The notes under the pieces: generated by a model
The model's input: the letters and a program-made list of their open reading frames with translations, nothing else
Databases searched by the model: none
Told to the model about the DNA's origin: nothing
Shown: one piece after another, positions 57,003-64,000 of the stretch
How the letters are laid out: the number at the start of each line of letters is the position of its first letter
Numbering within the stretch: position 1 is the stretch's first letter
NCBI RefSeq assembly: GCF_900114085.1
Contig: NZ_FORU01000002.1
Span: 1 to 64,000, forward strand
Source of the DNA: Myroides guanonis
Lineage (GTDB): Bacteria; Bacteroidota; Bacteroidia; Flavobacteriales; Flavobacteriaceae
Reading direction: 5' to 3'
DNA: 64,000 nt
Translations under genes and position numbers: made by a program

Positions 57003-59033
57003 ATGTCTATATTAAATTCAGAATTCAACACCCCACATGGCACTGCGCCTTTTAAACAAATACAACTATCAGAATATAAGCCTGCTTTTGAACAAGCTAT
57101 TATCGATGCAAAAGCAGAAATCAAAACTATCACTAATACGACAGAAGTTCCTACTTTTAAAAACACCTTGGAAGCACTGGCGTATTCCGGAATGGAGCTA
57201 GATCGTATATCTAATATTTTCTTCAACCTCAATTCAGCGGAAACAAGCGACGAAATGCAGAAAATTGCACAAGAAATAGCACCTATGCTTTCTGCTTTTA
57301 GCAACGACATTTCTTTAGACGAAGAGCTATTTCAACGTGTGAAAGCTGTTTATGAACAAATAGACACATTAGATTTAAGCACTGAACAGAAGACACTTCT
57401 TACTAAAAATTATAAAAGCTTTGTTAGAAATGGAGCTTTATTATCACCTGAACAGAAAGAACGACTTAGATCTATTGATACCGAACTAGCCACGACTTCT
57501 TTGAAATTTGGAGAAAATGTATTAGCAGAAACTCATAATTATCAACTGCACCTTACTAATGAATCTGATTTAAAAGGACTACCTGAAGGTGCTATTGAGG
57601 AAGCTAAAACACTTGCTGAAAATGAAAATAAAGAAGGTTGGATATTCACATTAGATTATCCTAGCTATATTCCATTCATGACCTATGCAGAGAACCGCGA
57701 ACTTCGAAAAGAGTTAGCTATTGCAGCAGGAAAGAAAGCGTTTCAAGACAATGAATACAATAACGAGAGTAACGTTTTAAACATCGTAAAACTAAGATAC
57801 GAACGCGCCAACTTATTGGGATATTTAACACATGCTCACTTCGTATTAGAAGAGCGCATGGCACAATCTCCTGAGAAAGTATTTTCATTTTTGGAAGAGC
57901 TATTGGAAAAAGCTAAACCAGCAGCCTTATTAGAATTTGAAGAATTAACTGCTTTTGCAAAAGAGGTAGACAACCTAGACCATTTGGAAAAATGGGATGG
58001 TGCTTATTACTCTGAAAAATTAAAACAACAACGCTTTAACTTAGACGATGAAATCCTAAAACCATATTTTCAATTAGAAAATGTATTAGAAGGTGCTTTT
58101 GAAGTTTCACACCGATTATTTGGTCTAAACTTCACAGAAGTTCAAAACATAGAAAAATACCATGAGGATGTAAAAACGTATGAAGTAACCGATGAAAATG
58201 GTGCTTTTAATTCTATTTTTTACGCAGATTTCTTTCCGAGAAAAGGAAAGCGAAATGGCGCATGGATGACATCTTTCAAATCACAATACAAAAAAGAAGG
58301 TAAAGACGAACGTCCACATATTTCTATTGTCTGCAACTTTACCAAACCAACGGCCTCTAAACCCTCTTTATTAACCTTCAATGAAGTAACCACTTTGTTT
58401 CACGAGTTCGGTCACGCTTTACATGGAATGTTAGCCAACACTCAATATCCTAGTTTATCTGGAACAAATGTTTTCTGGGATTTTGTAGAACTACCAAGTC
58501 AGGTTATGGAAAATTGGTGTTATGAAAAAGAAGCTCTAGAGCTTTTTGCAAAACACTACCAAACAGGAGAAACTATTCCTATGGAATTAGTTGATAAGAT
58601 TAAAGAAAGTGCTAATTTTCAAGAAGGAATGGCCACACTAAGACAATTAAGCTTTGGGATGTTAGACATGGGATGGCACGCTCACGACCCACAAAACATA
58701 AATAACTTAAAAGAGTTTGAATTGAGTCAGTTTGAATCCACCCAATTGTATCCAGATGTAAAAGAAAATGCTATGTCCACTGCTTTCTCACATATATTTC
58801 AAGGTGGATATGCGGCGGGATACTACAGCTATAAATGGGCAGAAGTTTTAGATGCGGACACCTTTGCTTACTTTAAAGAAAATGGAATCTTCAATAAAGA
58901 GATCGCTAACAAATTCAAAGAAAACATATTATCTCAAGGGGGGACAGACCACCCTATGACATTATATAAAAAGTTTAGAGGTCACGAACCTACTCCAGAG
59001 GCTTTGCTTAAAAGAGCAGGACTGTTGAAATAA
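57003..59033 (+). CDS. M3-family metallopeptidase (oligopeptidase)
   Basis: The 676-residue enzyme has the thermolysin-like zinc motif HEFGHALHG (His467, Glu468, His471) and a large helical bundle around it. M3 members are oligopeptidase A or dipeptidyl carboxypeptidase that degrade short peptides. No signal peptide is visible, so the site is cytoplasmic. It probably completes peptide turnover along with the S46 and M28 enzymes of this region. Whether it is Dcp or OpdA is not decided by eye. Confidence 0.9.
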   Translation: MSILNSEFNTPHGTAPFKQIQLSEYKPAFEQAIIDAKAEIKTITNTTEVPTFKNTLEALAYSGMELDRISNIFFNLNSAETSDEMQKIAQEIAPMLSAFSNDISLDEELFQRVKAVYEQIDTLDLSTEQKTLLTKNYKSFVRNGALLSPEQKERLRSIDTELATTSLKFGENVLAETHNYQLHLTNESDLKGLPEGAIEEAKTLAENENKEGWIFTLDYPSYIPFMTYAENRELRKELAIAAGKKAFQDNEYNNESNVLNIVKLRYERANLLGYLTHAHFVLEERMAQSPEKVFSFLEELLEKAKPAALLEFEELTAFAKEVDNLDHLEKWDGAYYSEKLKQQRFNLDDEILKPYFQLENVLEGAFEVSHRLFGLNFTEVQNIEKYHEDVKTYEVTDENGAFNSIFYADFFPRKGKRNGAWMTSFKSQYKKEGKDERPHISIVCNFTKPTASKPSLLTFNEVTTLFHEFGHALHGMLANTQYPSLSGTNVFWDFVELPSQVMENWCYEKEALELFAKHYQTGETIPMELVDKIKESANFQEGMATLRQLSFGMLDMGWHAHDPQNINNLKEFELSQFESTQLYPDVKENAMSTAFSHIFQGGYAAGYYSYKWAEVLDADTFAYFKENGIFNKEIANKFKENILSQGGTDHPMTLYKKFRGHEPTPEALLKRAGLLK

Positions 59034-59039
59034 GACAAG

Positions 59040-59071
59040 AAAGGGATATAGTTAGAACTATATCCCTTTTA
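59040..59071. terminator. Terminator between convergent genes
   Basis: A 13-pair perfect stem (AAGGGATATAGTT/AACTATATCCCTT, 59041-59053 with 59056-59068) around a two-base loop. It is followed by a short T-run on plus and by T-rich sequence on minus, so it may serve the M3 gene and the beta-barrel genes. Confidence 0.8.
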
Positions 59072-59089
59072 CTTTATAACATCTCTGAA

Positions 59090-59746
59090 TTAGAATTTAT
59101 AACCAACAGATAGTTGGAAGACGCTGTTCTCTGACTTAACATCTTCAGAATAATTCCCACTAGTATATTTGTAAAACGCGTCGAAATCTTTATTGAAAAC
59201 ATTTGTTAACCCCATATTATACCTCATATCAAAGAACACCCCTATCGGTAATTCATAACCTACCCCAAAATTCAAACCAAAATCAAAAGAATTAACTAAA
59301 CTCTTTGTATCTAACTCTAACCCTCTTTGTTCCATCTCTGAATTTACCAAAAAACCAAATTGCATACCACCTTGCACATTAAAACCTTTTACAATGTAAT
59401 ACTTCACCATAATTGGCACATTTATATAATCCTGTCTCCAAGTATATTCTGTGTAAACAGGAACATAACTCCCTACATTAAATCCTGAATATTCGAATCC
59501 TTGCTTTGAATATATCAACTCAGGCTGAATAGAGAGTTTTTTATTAATAAAAATTTCTGCAACAGCTCCTACATGGAAACCAGGTTTCATGGAAATATCT
59601 GTGAAATTTGTAAAAGTTGACACATTCAATCCAGCTTTAACTCCAAATCTAACATCTTTAGACTCATTCTTTACATCTGTTGTTTGCGCTTGTGCAGTTA
59701 ACATAAAGGCTCCGAAAGCCAAAACAGATAAAGTAATTTTTTTCAT
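59090..59746 (-). CDS. Outer-membrane beta-barrel protein (PorT-like)
   Basis: The 218-residue protein has a signal peptide (MKKITLSVLAFGAFMLTAQAQ, cut near AQAQ) followed by a small barrel of the OMP_b-brl_2 type. Motifs shared with its neighbour are RFGVKAGLNVSTF, FSIQPELIYSKQG, INVPIMVKYY and VGYELPIGVFFDMRYNMGL. It ends with a barrel-type strand, VFQLSVGYKF. Function is structural or porin-like; no ligand is indicated. It starts 28 bases after its paralogue. Confidence 0.85.
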   Translation of the reverse strand: MKKITLSVLAFGAFMLTAQAQTTDVKNESKDVRFGVKAGLNVSTFTNFTDISMKPGFHVGAVAEIFINKKLSIQPELIYSKQGFEYSGFNVGSYVPVYTEYTWRQDYINVPIMVKYYIVKGFNVQGGMQFGFLVNSEMEQRGLELDTKSLVNSFDFGLNFGVGYELPIGVFFDMRYNMGLTNVFNKDFDAFYKYTSGNYSEDVKSENSVFQLSVGYKF

Positions 59747-59774
59747 ACTTTTATACTACGTAGTTTAGTTATCA

Positions 59775-60443
59775 TTAAAATCGAAGTCCAACAGAGAGTT
59801 GAAAAACGCCATTCTGGACATTGCTTTCTTCTGGCGTAAGTTCCTTATTGACTTTTTTAAGACCTAAATTATAGCGAATATCAAAGAAAACTCCCTCTGA
59901 AAACTCATAACCAACCCCTATATTCATTCCTAAGTCTACAGCCTCAATCTTATCTTTGACATCCTCTGAACTGTCGTACTTCGAGCCAAAAATAGAAGTT
60001 GTTGAATCCCCAACAGCATTCACTAAAAACCCAATTTGGGGACCAAATTGAAGACTTAGTCCTTCAGTAGGATAATACTTAAACATTACAGGGATATTGA
60101 TATAATCTAATTTCAAATCTGCTTCTATTTCCGAATACCCAACTCCCCATACATAATCCTTTAAGTTAGCTTTAGCTCCTTGCCTTGAATAAAGTAATTC
60201 AGGCTGTATAGAGAACTTATCAATAACAAAAAATTCTGCAGACAATCCTGCGTGAAAACTTATCTTTGTTTTCCCATCTTTATCATTAATTAAATTTGAA
60301 AAATTAAGACCACCTTTAACTCCAATCCTAAAATACTCGTCCTTTTCCGAGTTGGTATTATCTAAAGTCGTCGATACTGTTTGTCCTTGTACAGTCAAGA
60401 TAAAGGCTCCAAAAGCCAAAATAGATAGTAAAATTCTCTTCAT
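59775..60443 (-). CDS. Outer-membrane beta-barrel protein, paralogue of the neighbour
   Basis: The 222-residue product is similar throughout to the downstream protein: SILAFGAFILTVQGQ signal, RIGVKGGLNFSNL, SIQPELLYSRQGA, INIPVMFKYYPTEG, VGYEFSEGVFFDIRYNLGL and a VFQLSVGLRF end. The pair therefore arose by tandem duplication and then diverged in the loops. It has its own -7 box (60463-60470). Confidence 0.85.
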   Translation of the reverse strand: MKRILLSILAFGAFILTVQGQTVSTTLDNTNSEKDEYFRIGVKGGLNFSNLINDKDGKTKISFHAGLSAEFFVIDKFSIQPELLYSRQGAKANLKDYVWGVGYSEIEADLKLDYINIPVMFKYYPTEGLSLQFGPQIGFLVNAVGDSTTSIFGSKYDSSEDVKDKIEAVDLGMNIGVGYEFSEGVFFDIRYNLGLKKVNKELTPEESNVQNGVFQLSVGLRF

Positions 60444-60462
60444 GTTTTTATATTAATTTTTG

Positions 60463-60470
60463 CAAATATA
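60463..60470 (-). promoter_or_regulatory. -7 box of the beta-barrel pair
   Basis: TATATTTG on minus, 20-27 bases before the ATG at 60443. Confidence 0.55.
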
Positions 60471-61109
60471 AATCAATTATTTAAAACATCAACTCGTGAC
60501 TATTAAGTATAAATATCTTTCGTTTCATCCCTACTTAATTAATGATACTTCTATCTAAAACAGCAAAAATATTCAAAACACTAAAGAACAGAGATAAATT
60601 ACCTCTATTATTTTTACACTTAATTTGGATATTTAATATTTTAAGATAACTTTGTTAAAATATGTTTTTTTAGAAAATCCACTTACTGAACTCCATACTT
60701 TTCATTAACAATTCTAATTTTTCTTCTACCTCTCTTCCTATGATTCAAAAACATCAGACAAAGTTCTCTTTAAAACAGATACTAAAGCAATTAAATGATC
60801 GAAAAAAACAATAATTAAAAATATAGGTCTAATAAGCCATTACTCTATTGATTTCAACCATAACAAATATTTTTTATTTTATTACCAACAATCAAATTAT
60901 TGAATCTAATATTAGCCATATCTACAAAACTAATTTCAGATACGATAAAACAGGAAATTTCGAAAAATCCAAAATGCCAATTATGATTCCTGAACAAACT
61001 GAAGTAAAGAAAAAACAACCTAATCAGAAAATTACTAGAAGATAGACCTTATAAATATGAAACACATACTTATCTTAAAATCGTTAAAAGTTAATCCAAT
61101 TAATAAATT
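60471..61109. other. Intergenic region without a convincing gene
   Basis: AT-rich sequence. A 65-codon open frame (60848-61045) starts with TTG and has no supporting promoter or family resemblance, so I leave it unannotated. The last bases upstream of 61110 share a short stretch with the upstream region of the next lipoprotein (GAAACACATAC), a trace of tandem duplication. Confidence 0.4.
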
Positions 61110-61928
61110 ATGAGAGAATTTTTCAAACCCATTTTAATTATGGGATTTTTAGCCCTATTTACATCGTGTACAAGTGATGATAATGAAGTCGATAAAAAAG
61201 CCCCAGAGACAACAGAACTAATTGTCCCTAGCTCTATGTCTATTACTTATCCAACCGAACAAAACTCATCAGAGTATTATCAATTTGAATATATTGATAA
61301 TACTAATTACCTCTCTAAGATGACAATAAATTATAGTGACAACTCTATAGAAAGAGGAACACTTATTTATGAGAACAACTTACTTACTAAAATCCAAAGT
61401 TCTATTGATGGCGAATCGAACAGTATGGATTTCAATTATAACACAGATCATAAAGTAACTTCAATTATATCTTCCGGAGAGGATGAAACTTCTTTATATT
61501 TAGAATACAACGAAGATGGTTTAATATCATTTATTAATCCAGAAGAAGAGAATAGCCCTGTTTATTTTTCTTTTATATATAATAGTTCAAAATCGATCGT
61601 TAAAAGTGAAATGCTTTACTTCGGAGAACCTATCGGATATTCTTCATCATTTGAGTATGACGATAAATTCCCTCCTTTCAAAAACACCAACATAAAATTT
61701 GACTTAGGCCAATATGACTTATTGTCTCTAACTATGTTCAACCAAAAAAACTACCACAACATATCAAAAATAACAACATCTCTTAGTGAAGATGAAAAAA
61801 TGATTTACACTTTTGAGTATACTTATAATAATGATGGATATCCTTCTAAAGTTATCAAGACAGAAGTAGGTACAGGTGTTGAGAGTATTATAACCTATGA
61901 ATATAAAACCATTACAATTACTCAATAA
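61110..61928 (+). CDS. Lipoprotein with YD-type repeats, copy 1
   Basis: The 272-residue product has a lipoprotein signal (KPILIMGFLALFTSC, Cys20) and a short Asp/Lys-rich linker. A beta-rich body follows with Tyr/Asp-centred strand pairs (YLEYNEDGLISFINPEEE, FEYTYNNDGYPSKVIK) like the YD repeats of cell-surface proteins. It ends GTGVESIITYEYKTITITQ. It is closely similar to the next gene, so it belongs to a tandem duplication. No function is known. Confidence 0.75.
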   Translation: MREFFKPILIMGFLALFTSCTSDDNEVDKKAPETTELIVPSSMSITYPTEQNSSEYYQFEYIDNTNYLSKMTINYSDNSIERGTLIYENNLLTKIQSSIDGESNSMDFNYNTDHKVTSIISSGEDETSLYLEYNEDGLISFINPEEENSPVYFSFIYNSSKSIVKSEMLYFGEPIGYSSSFEYDDKFPPFKNTNIKFDLGQYDLLSLTMFNQKNYHNISKITTSLSEDEKMIYTFEYTYNNDGYPSKVIKTEVGTGVESIITYEYKTITITQ

Positions 61929-62087
61929 TGGAATTAAGAAGTAAAATTCTAAAACTCAGAAGTACAACATTTCCATAATTACAACAAATCCAAAAAACAA
62001 ACATTTGAAGAGAAATCACGTGATTACGAAACACATACAATCGGATATTATTTATTTTTAAATCGCAATAAATTAATTCTATAAATC

Positions 62088-62900
62088 ATGATAAAATTTA
62101 TAAAACCCATTTTAATTATGGGGTTCTTAACATTATTTACATCCTGCACAAGTGATGACAATAAAGACAGCAAAAAAGATCCAAAGAATACAGAACTAAT
62201 TGTTCCCACTTCTATGTCTATACTATATCCTAAGAATGGAGACGTAGCAAATCATTATACATTTGAATACACTGATGAGAATAGCACTATTATCTCAAAA
62301 GTAAACATAACCTTCTTTAATTCGAAAACTGAATCAATAACTCATATTTATGATGAAGGAAAACTAGTTGAATTTCAAAGTCTTTATGAAGGAAAATCTA
62401 GCACTACGAATATTAAATACGACAATGATAATAGAATAACTTCTATAAAAGGTAATTCCCCTTATTTTCTTAAATATAATAAAGTTGGTTTAATTACATC
62501 CATAATACCATATCAAGAAAACAATGATACTTACTACTCGTTTAGTTACAATAATGCCAAATCTATTACTAAAAGCGAAATATTAGACAGAGGTAAATCT
62601 ACTGGTACTTTTACAACATTTGAGTATGACAACAAAAACACTCCATTTAAAAACGCAAATGTAAAAATGGATTTGATGAATCAATATGACATATTGTCTA
62701 CAACCATGTTCAATCAAGAGAACAATCATAATATCAATAAAATAACACACAACTACTCTCAAGGTGATATTACTTCTTTTACCTACGATTATACCTATAA
62801 TACTAATGAGTATCCCACGAGAGTTATCAAAACACTTGTAGGTACAGGTGTCGAGAGTATTATAACCTATGAATATAAGACAATCACCATTACCGAATAA
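62088..62900 (+). CDS. Lipoprotein with YD-type repeats, copy 2
   Basis: The 270-residue paralogue of the preceding gene has the same signal (KPILIMGFLTLFTSC, Cys20), the same TELIVP element after the linker and the same ending (GTGVESIITYEYKTITIT). It differs mainly in the middle (about residues 50-170), so the exposed body has diverged while ends and anchor are kept. A strong terminator follows it. Confidence 0.75.
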   Translation: MIKFIKPILIMGFLTLFTSCTSDDNKDSKKDPKNTELIVPTSMSILYPKNGDVANHYTFEYTDENSTIISKVNITFFNSKTESITHIYDEGKLVEFQSLYEGKSSTTNIKYDNDNRITSIKGNSPYFLKYNKVGLITSIIPYQENNDTYYSFSYNNAKSITKSEILDRGKSTGTFTTFEYDNKNTPFKNANVKMDLMNQYDILSTTMFNQENNHNINKITHNYSQGDITSFTYDYTYNTNEYPTRVIKTLVGTGVESIITYEYKTITITE

Positions 62901-62903
62901 CAC

Positions 62904-62935
62904 ACAAAAGCTTCCTTCCGGAAGCTTTTGTCTTT
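62904..62935. terminator. Bidirectional terminator between lipoprotein and M28 peptidase
   Basis: An 11-pair perfect stem (CAAAAGCTTCC/GGAAGCTTTTG, 62905-62915 with 62920-62930) with a four-base loop and a following TCTTTT on plus. It separates convergent genes. Confidence 0.85.
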
Positions 62936-62948
62936 TCACACCCTATCT

Positions 62949-64000
62949 CTACTTAGGCGCTATTCTTTGTGGCTGCTTCACTTCTGGCCAAGATTCTCTA
63001 TCCCCATTTTTCTGCAAAGGAAGTTCTATTTTTTCTCGCGATACCATTTCATCCGCTTCACTAGCTTTGTAGGCTAGAATAGCTATCAATATTGCATTAC
63101 TTCGAATATCATCAAATACTATTTTATCATAAGTATCTCTATTAGTATGCCAAGTATATCCTCCATATCCCCAATTCAATGACCCAAGCATAAATGCTGG
63201 AATTCCAACACTCACAAACGACGAATGGTCAGACCCTGAAGAAGAAGGACTACCTAGAAAAGTTGTTTTTAAATCACTCTTATAAGCTTCAGGAACAGCT
63301 TGTAGCCAATCCCCTAGAAAAGCGTATGAATTTAAAAAACCTTGACCCGATAAATTCACTATTCTCCCTGTCCCACTATCTTGGTTCAAAACTACTTGTA
63401 TTTTATCGTGTAATTCTGGATGATCTGCTACAAACGCTCTAGAGCCGTTCAAACCTTGCTCCTCACTCCCCCAATTTCCAATTAAAATAGTTCTTTTGGG
63501 ATTAGGTAATACCTTTTTCAAAATGCGTGCTGCTTCCATTATGGTTATAATTCCAGTCCCATTATCAGTAGCTCCAGTAGCTCCATCCCAACTATCCAAA
63601 TGTGCAGACAAAACCACATATTCATCTGCTTTCTCCGATCCTTTCAATTCAGCTATTGTATTATAAGTCTCTGTAGTTCCCAAATCTTTAGAATCGGCTT
63701 GTACGTGTATTCTTGGTTTTTGTCCCTTTTCTGCCAATCGATACAACAATCCGTAATCTTCTACTGATAAGTCAACGGTAGGTATTCTAGTAGTTTCAGC
63801 CCCAAACACACGATTTGCTCCCATAATACCTGTCCAATACGACATTAATACTCCTACAGCACCTGCACTCTCCAACACCTTCGGGAGTTCTTTTAAACTA
63901 TGCCCCGTATTAGAGATTCGTTTTGCCCAAGCTCCATCAACCTCAGCTTGTTCCTTTTTGTACTTCTCATAAGACTCTGGAGTTGCATATTCTTTCCACT
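62949..64000 (-). CDS. M28-family metallopeptidase, 5' end outside the window
   Basis: The open frame runs to the window edge. The sequence upstream of the last internal start candidate (63878) is open and protein-like (for example WKEYATPESYEKYKKEQAEVDG), so the true start is outside. Zinc ligands of the M28 aminopeptidase fold are visible: LSAHLDSWDGATGATDNGTG (His, Asp), GSEEQGLNGSRAF (Glu), QDSGTG (Asp) and YTWHTNRDTYD (His). A PA-like domain is likely upstream (SAGAVGVLMSY). It would be a secreted or periplasmic aminopeptidase or carboxypeptidase; it is 3'-complete but truncated here. Confidence 0.9.
   Translation of the reverse strand, partial: WKEYATPESYEKYKKEQAEVDGAWAKRISNTGHSLKELPKVLESAGAVGVLMSYWTGIMGANRVFGAETTRIPTVDLSVEDYGLLYRLAEKGQKPRIHVQADSKDLGTTETYNTIAELKGSEKADEYVVLSAHLDSWDGATGATDNGTGIITIMEAARILKKVLPNPKRTILIGNWGSEEQGLNGSRAFVADHPELHDKIQVVLNQDSGTGRIVNLSGQGFLNSYAFLGDWLQAVPEAYKSDLKTTFLGSPSSSGSDHSSFVSVGIPAFMLGSLNWGYGGYTWHTNRDTYDKIVFDDIRSNAILIAILAYKASEADEMVSREKIELPLQKNGDRESWPEVKQPQRIAPK

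Noticed and set aside
60848-61045. 65-codon frame as a gene
   Set aside because: It has a TTG start, no promoter box and no recognisable motif. Its composition is that of AT-rich noncoding DNA.
62583-62939. Antisense open frame over the second lipoprotein gene
   Set aside because: It has no independent support, and the opposite strand has a clear signal peptide and a paralogue.

Overview
The window comes from a low-GC member of the Bacteroidota, almost certainly a flavobacterium (family Flavobacteriaceae). The evidence is the gene content and order (carA, eno, gltA and two guanidino-modifying enzymes after the ribosomal operon), the scarcity of Shine-Dalgarno sequences, the many promoters of the Bacteroidota type (TAnnTTTG at -7, some with TTG at -33), the HmuY-like, S46 and PorT-like families, and the C-terminally extended L17 and S3. 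It is a chromosomal, mostly housekeeping region with no intact mobile element, rRNA, tRNA or CRISPR array.

Layout. 1-1240 is a gene-poor stretch with possible gene remnants and one candidate structured RNA. 1241-6732 (minus) carries an S41-type peptidase homologue that lacks the serine nucleophile, then a TonB-dependent receptor with a HmuY-like lipoprotein, controlled by a promoter next to a perfect 39-bp palindrome. 6869-13030 (minus) holds CtlX, an amidinotransferase-fold hydrolase, citrate synthase, enolase and CarA, each group closed by a clear terminator. 13154-30120 (minus) is one continuous str-S10-spc-alpha array from rpsL to rplQ with fusA, secY, infA and rpoA. It is interrupted by two terminator-like hairpins, before rplC and before rpsD, which look like attenuators.

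30439-32869 (plus) has an Omp85-type outer-membrane protein and rlmB. 32957-35915 (minus) has an ECF sigma factor-FolE-flavin reductase operon and a rhomboid protease. rarA follows on plus, then yjjG, radC, mpl and a DPP7-type S46 peptidase on minus. 42740-48500 (minus) is a complete seven-gene Mrp cation/proton antiporter operon, and 48642-50869 (minus) is hpt-adk-obg. A small helical-protein gene is divergent to hpt.

51660-53983 (minus) is a tightly overlapping four-gene operon: a 106-residue soluble protein, a multi-pass membrane protein, a HisKA_3 kinase and a NarL-type regulator. This is the best candidate for a poorly described signalling system in the window. Next to it lies a decayed ISAon1-type transposase fragment that runs into an 11-bp tandem repeat and a 21-bp perfect hairpin. 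The right end holds a TonB-C-like protein, purK-purE, an M3 peptidase, two tandem beta-barrel paralogues, two tandem lipoprotein paralogues and an M28 peptidase cut by the window edge.

Functionally, translation, transcription and secretion dominate. Around them are central carbon metabolism, carbamoyl-phosphate and guanidine chemistry, purine synthesis and salvage, peptidoglycan recycling, protein catabolism (S41-like, S46, M3, M28) and ion homeostasis (Mrp). The functions given are motif-based readings made by eye; no database search was run.
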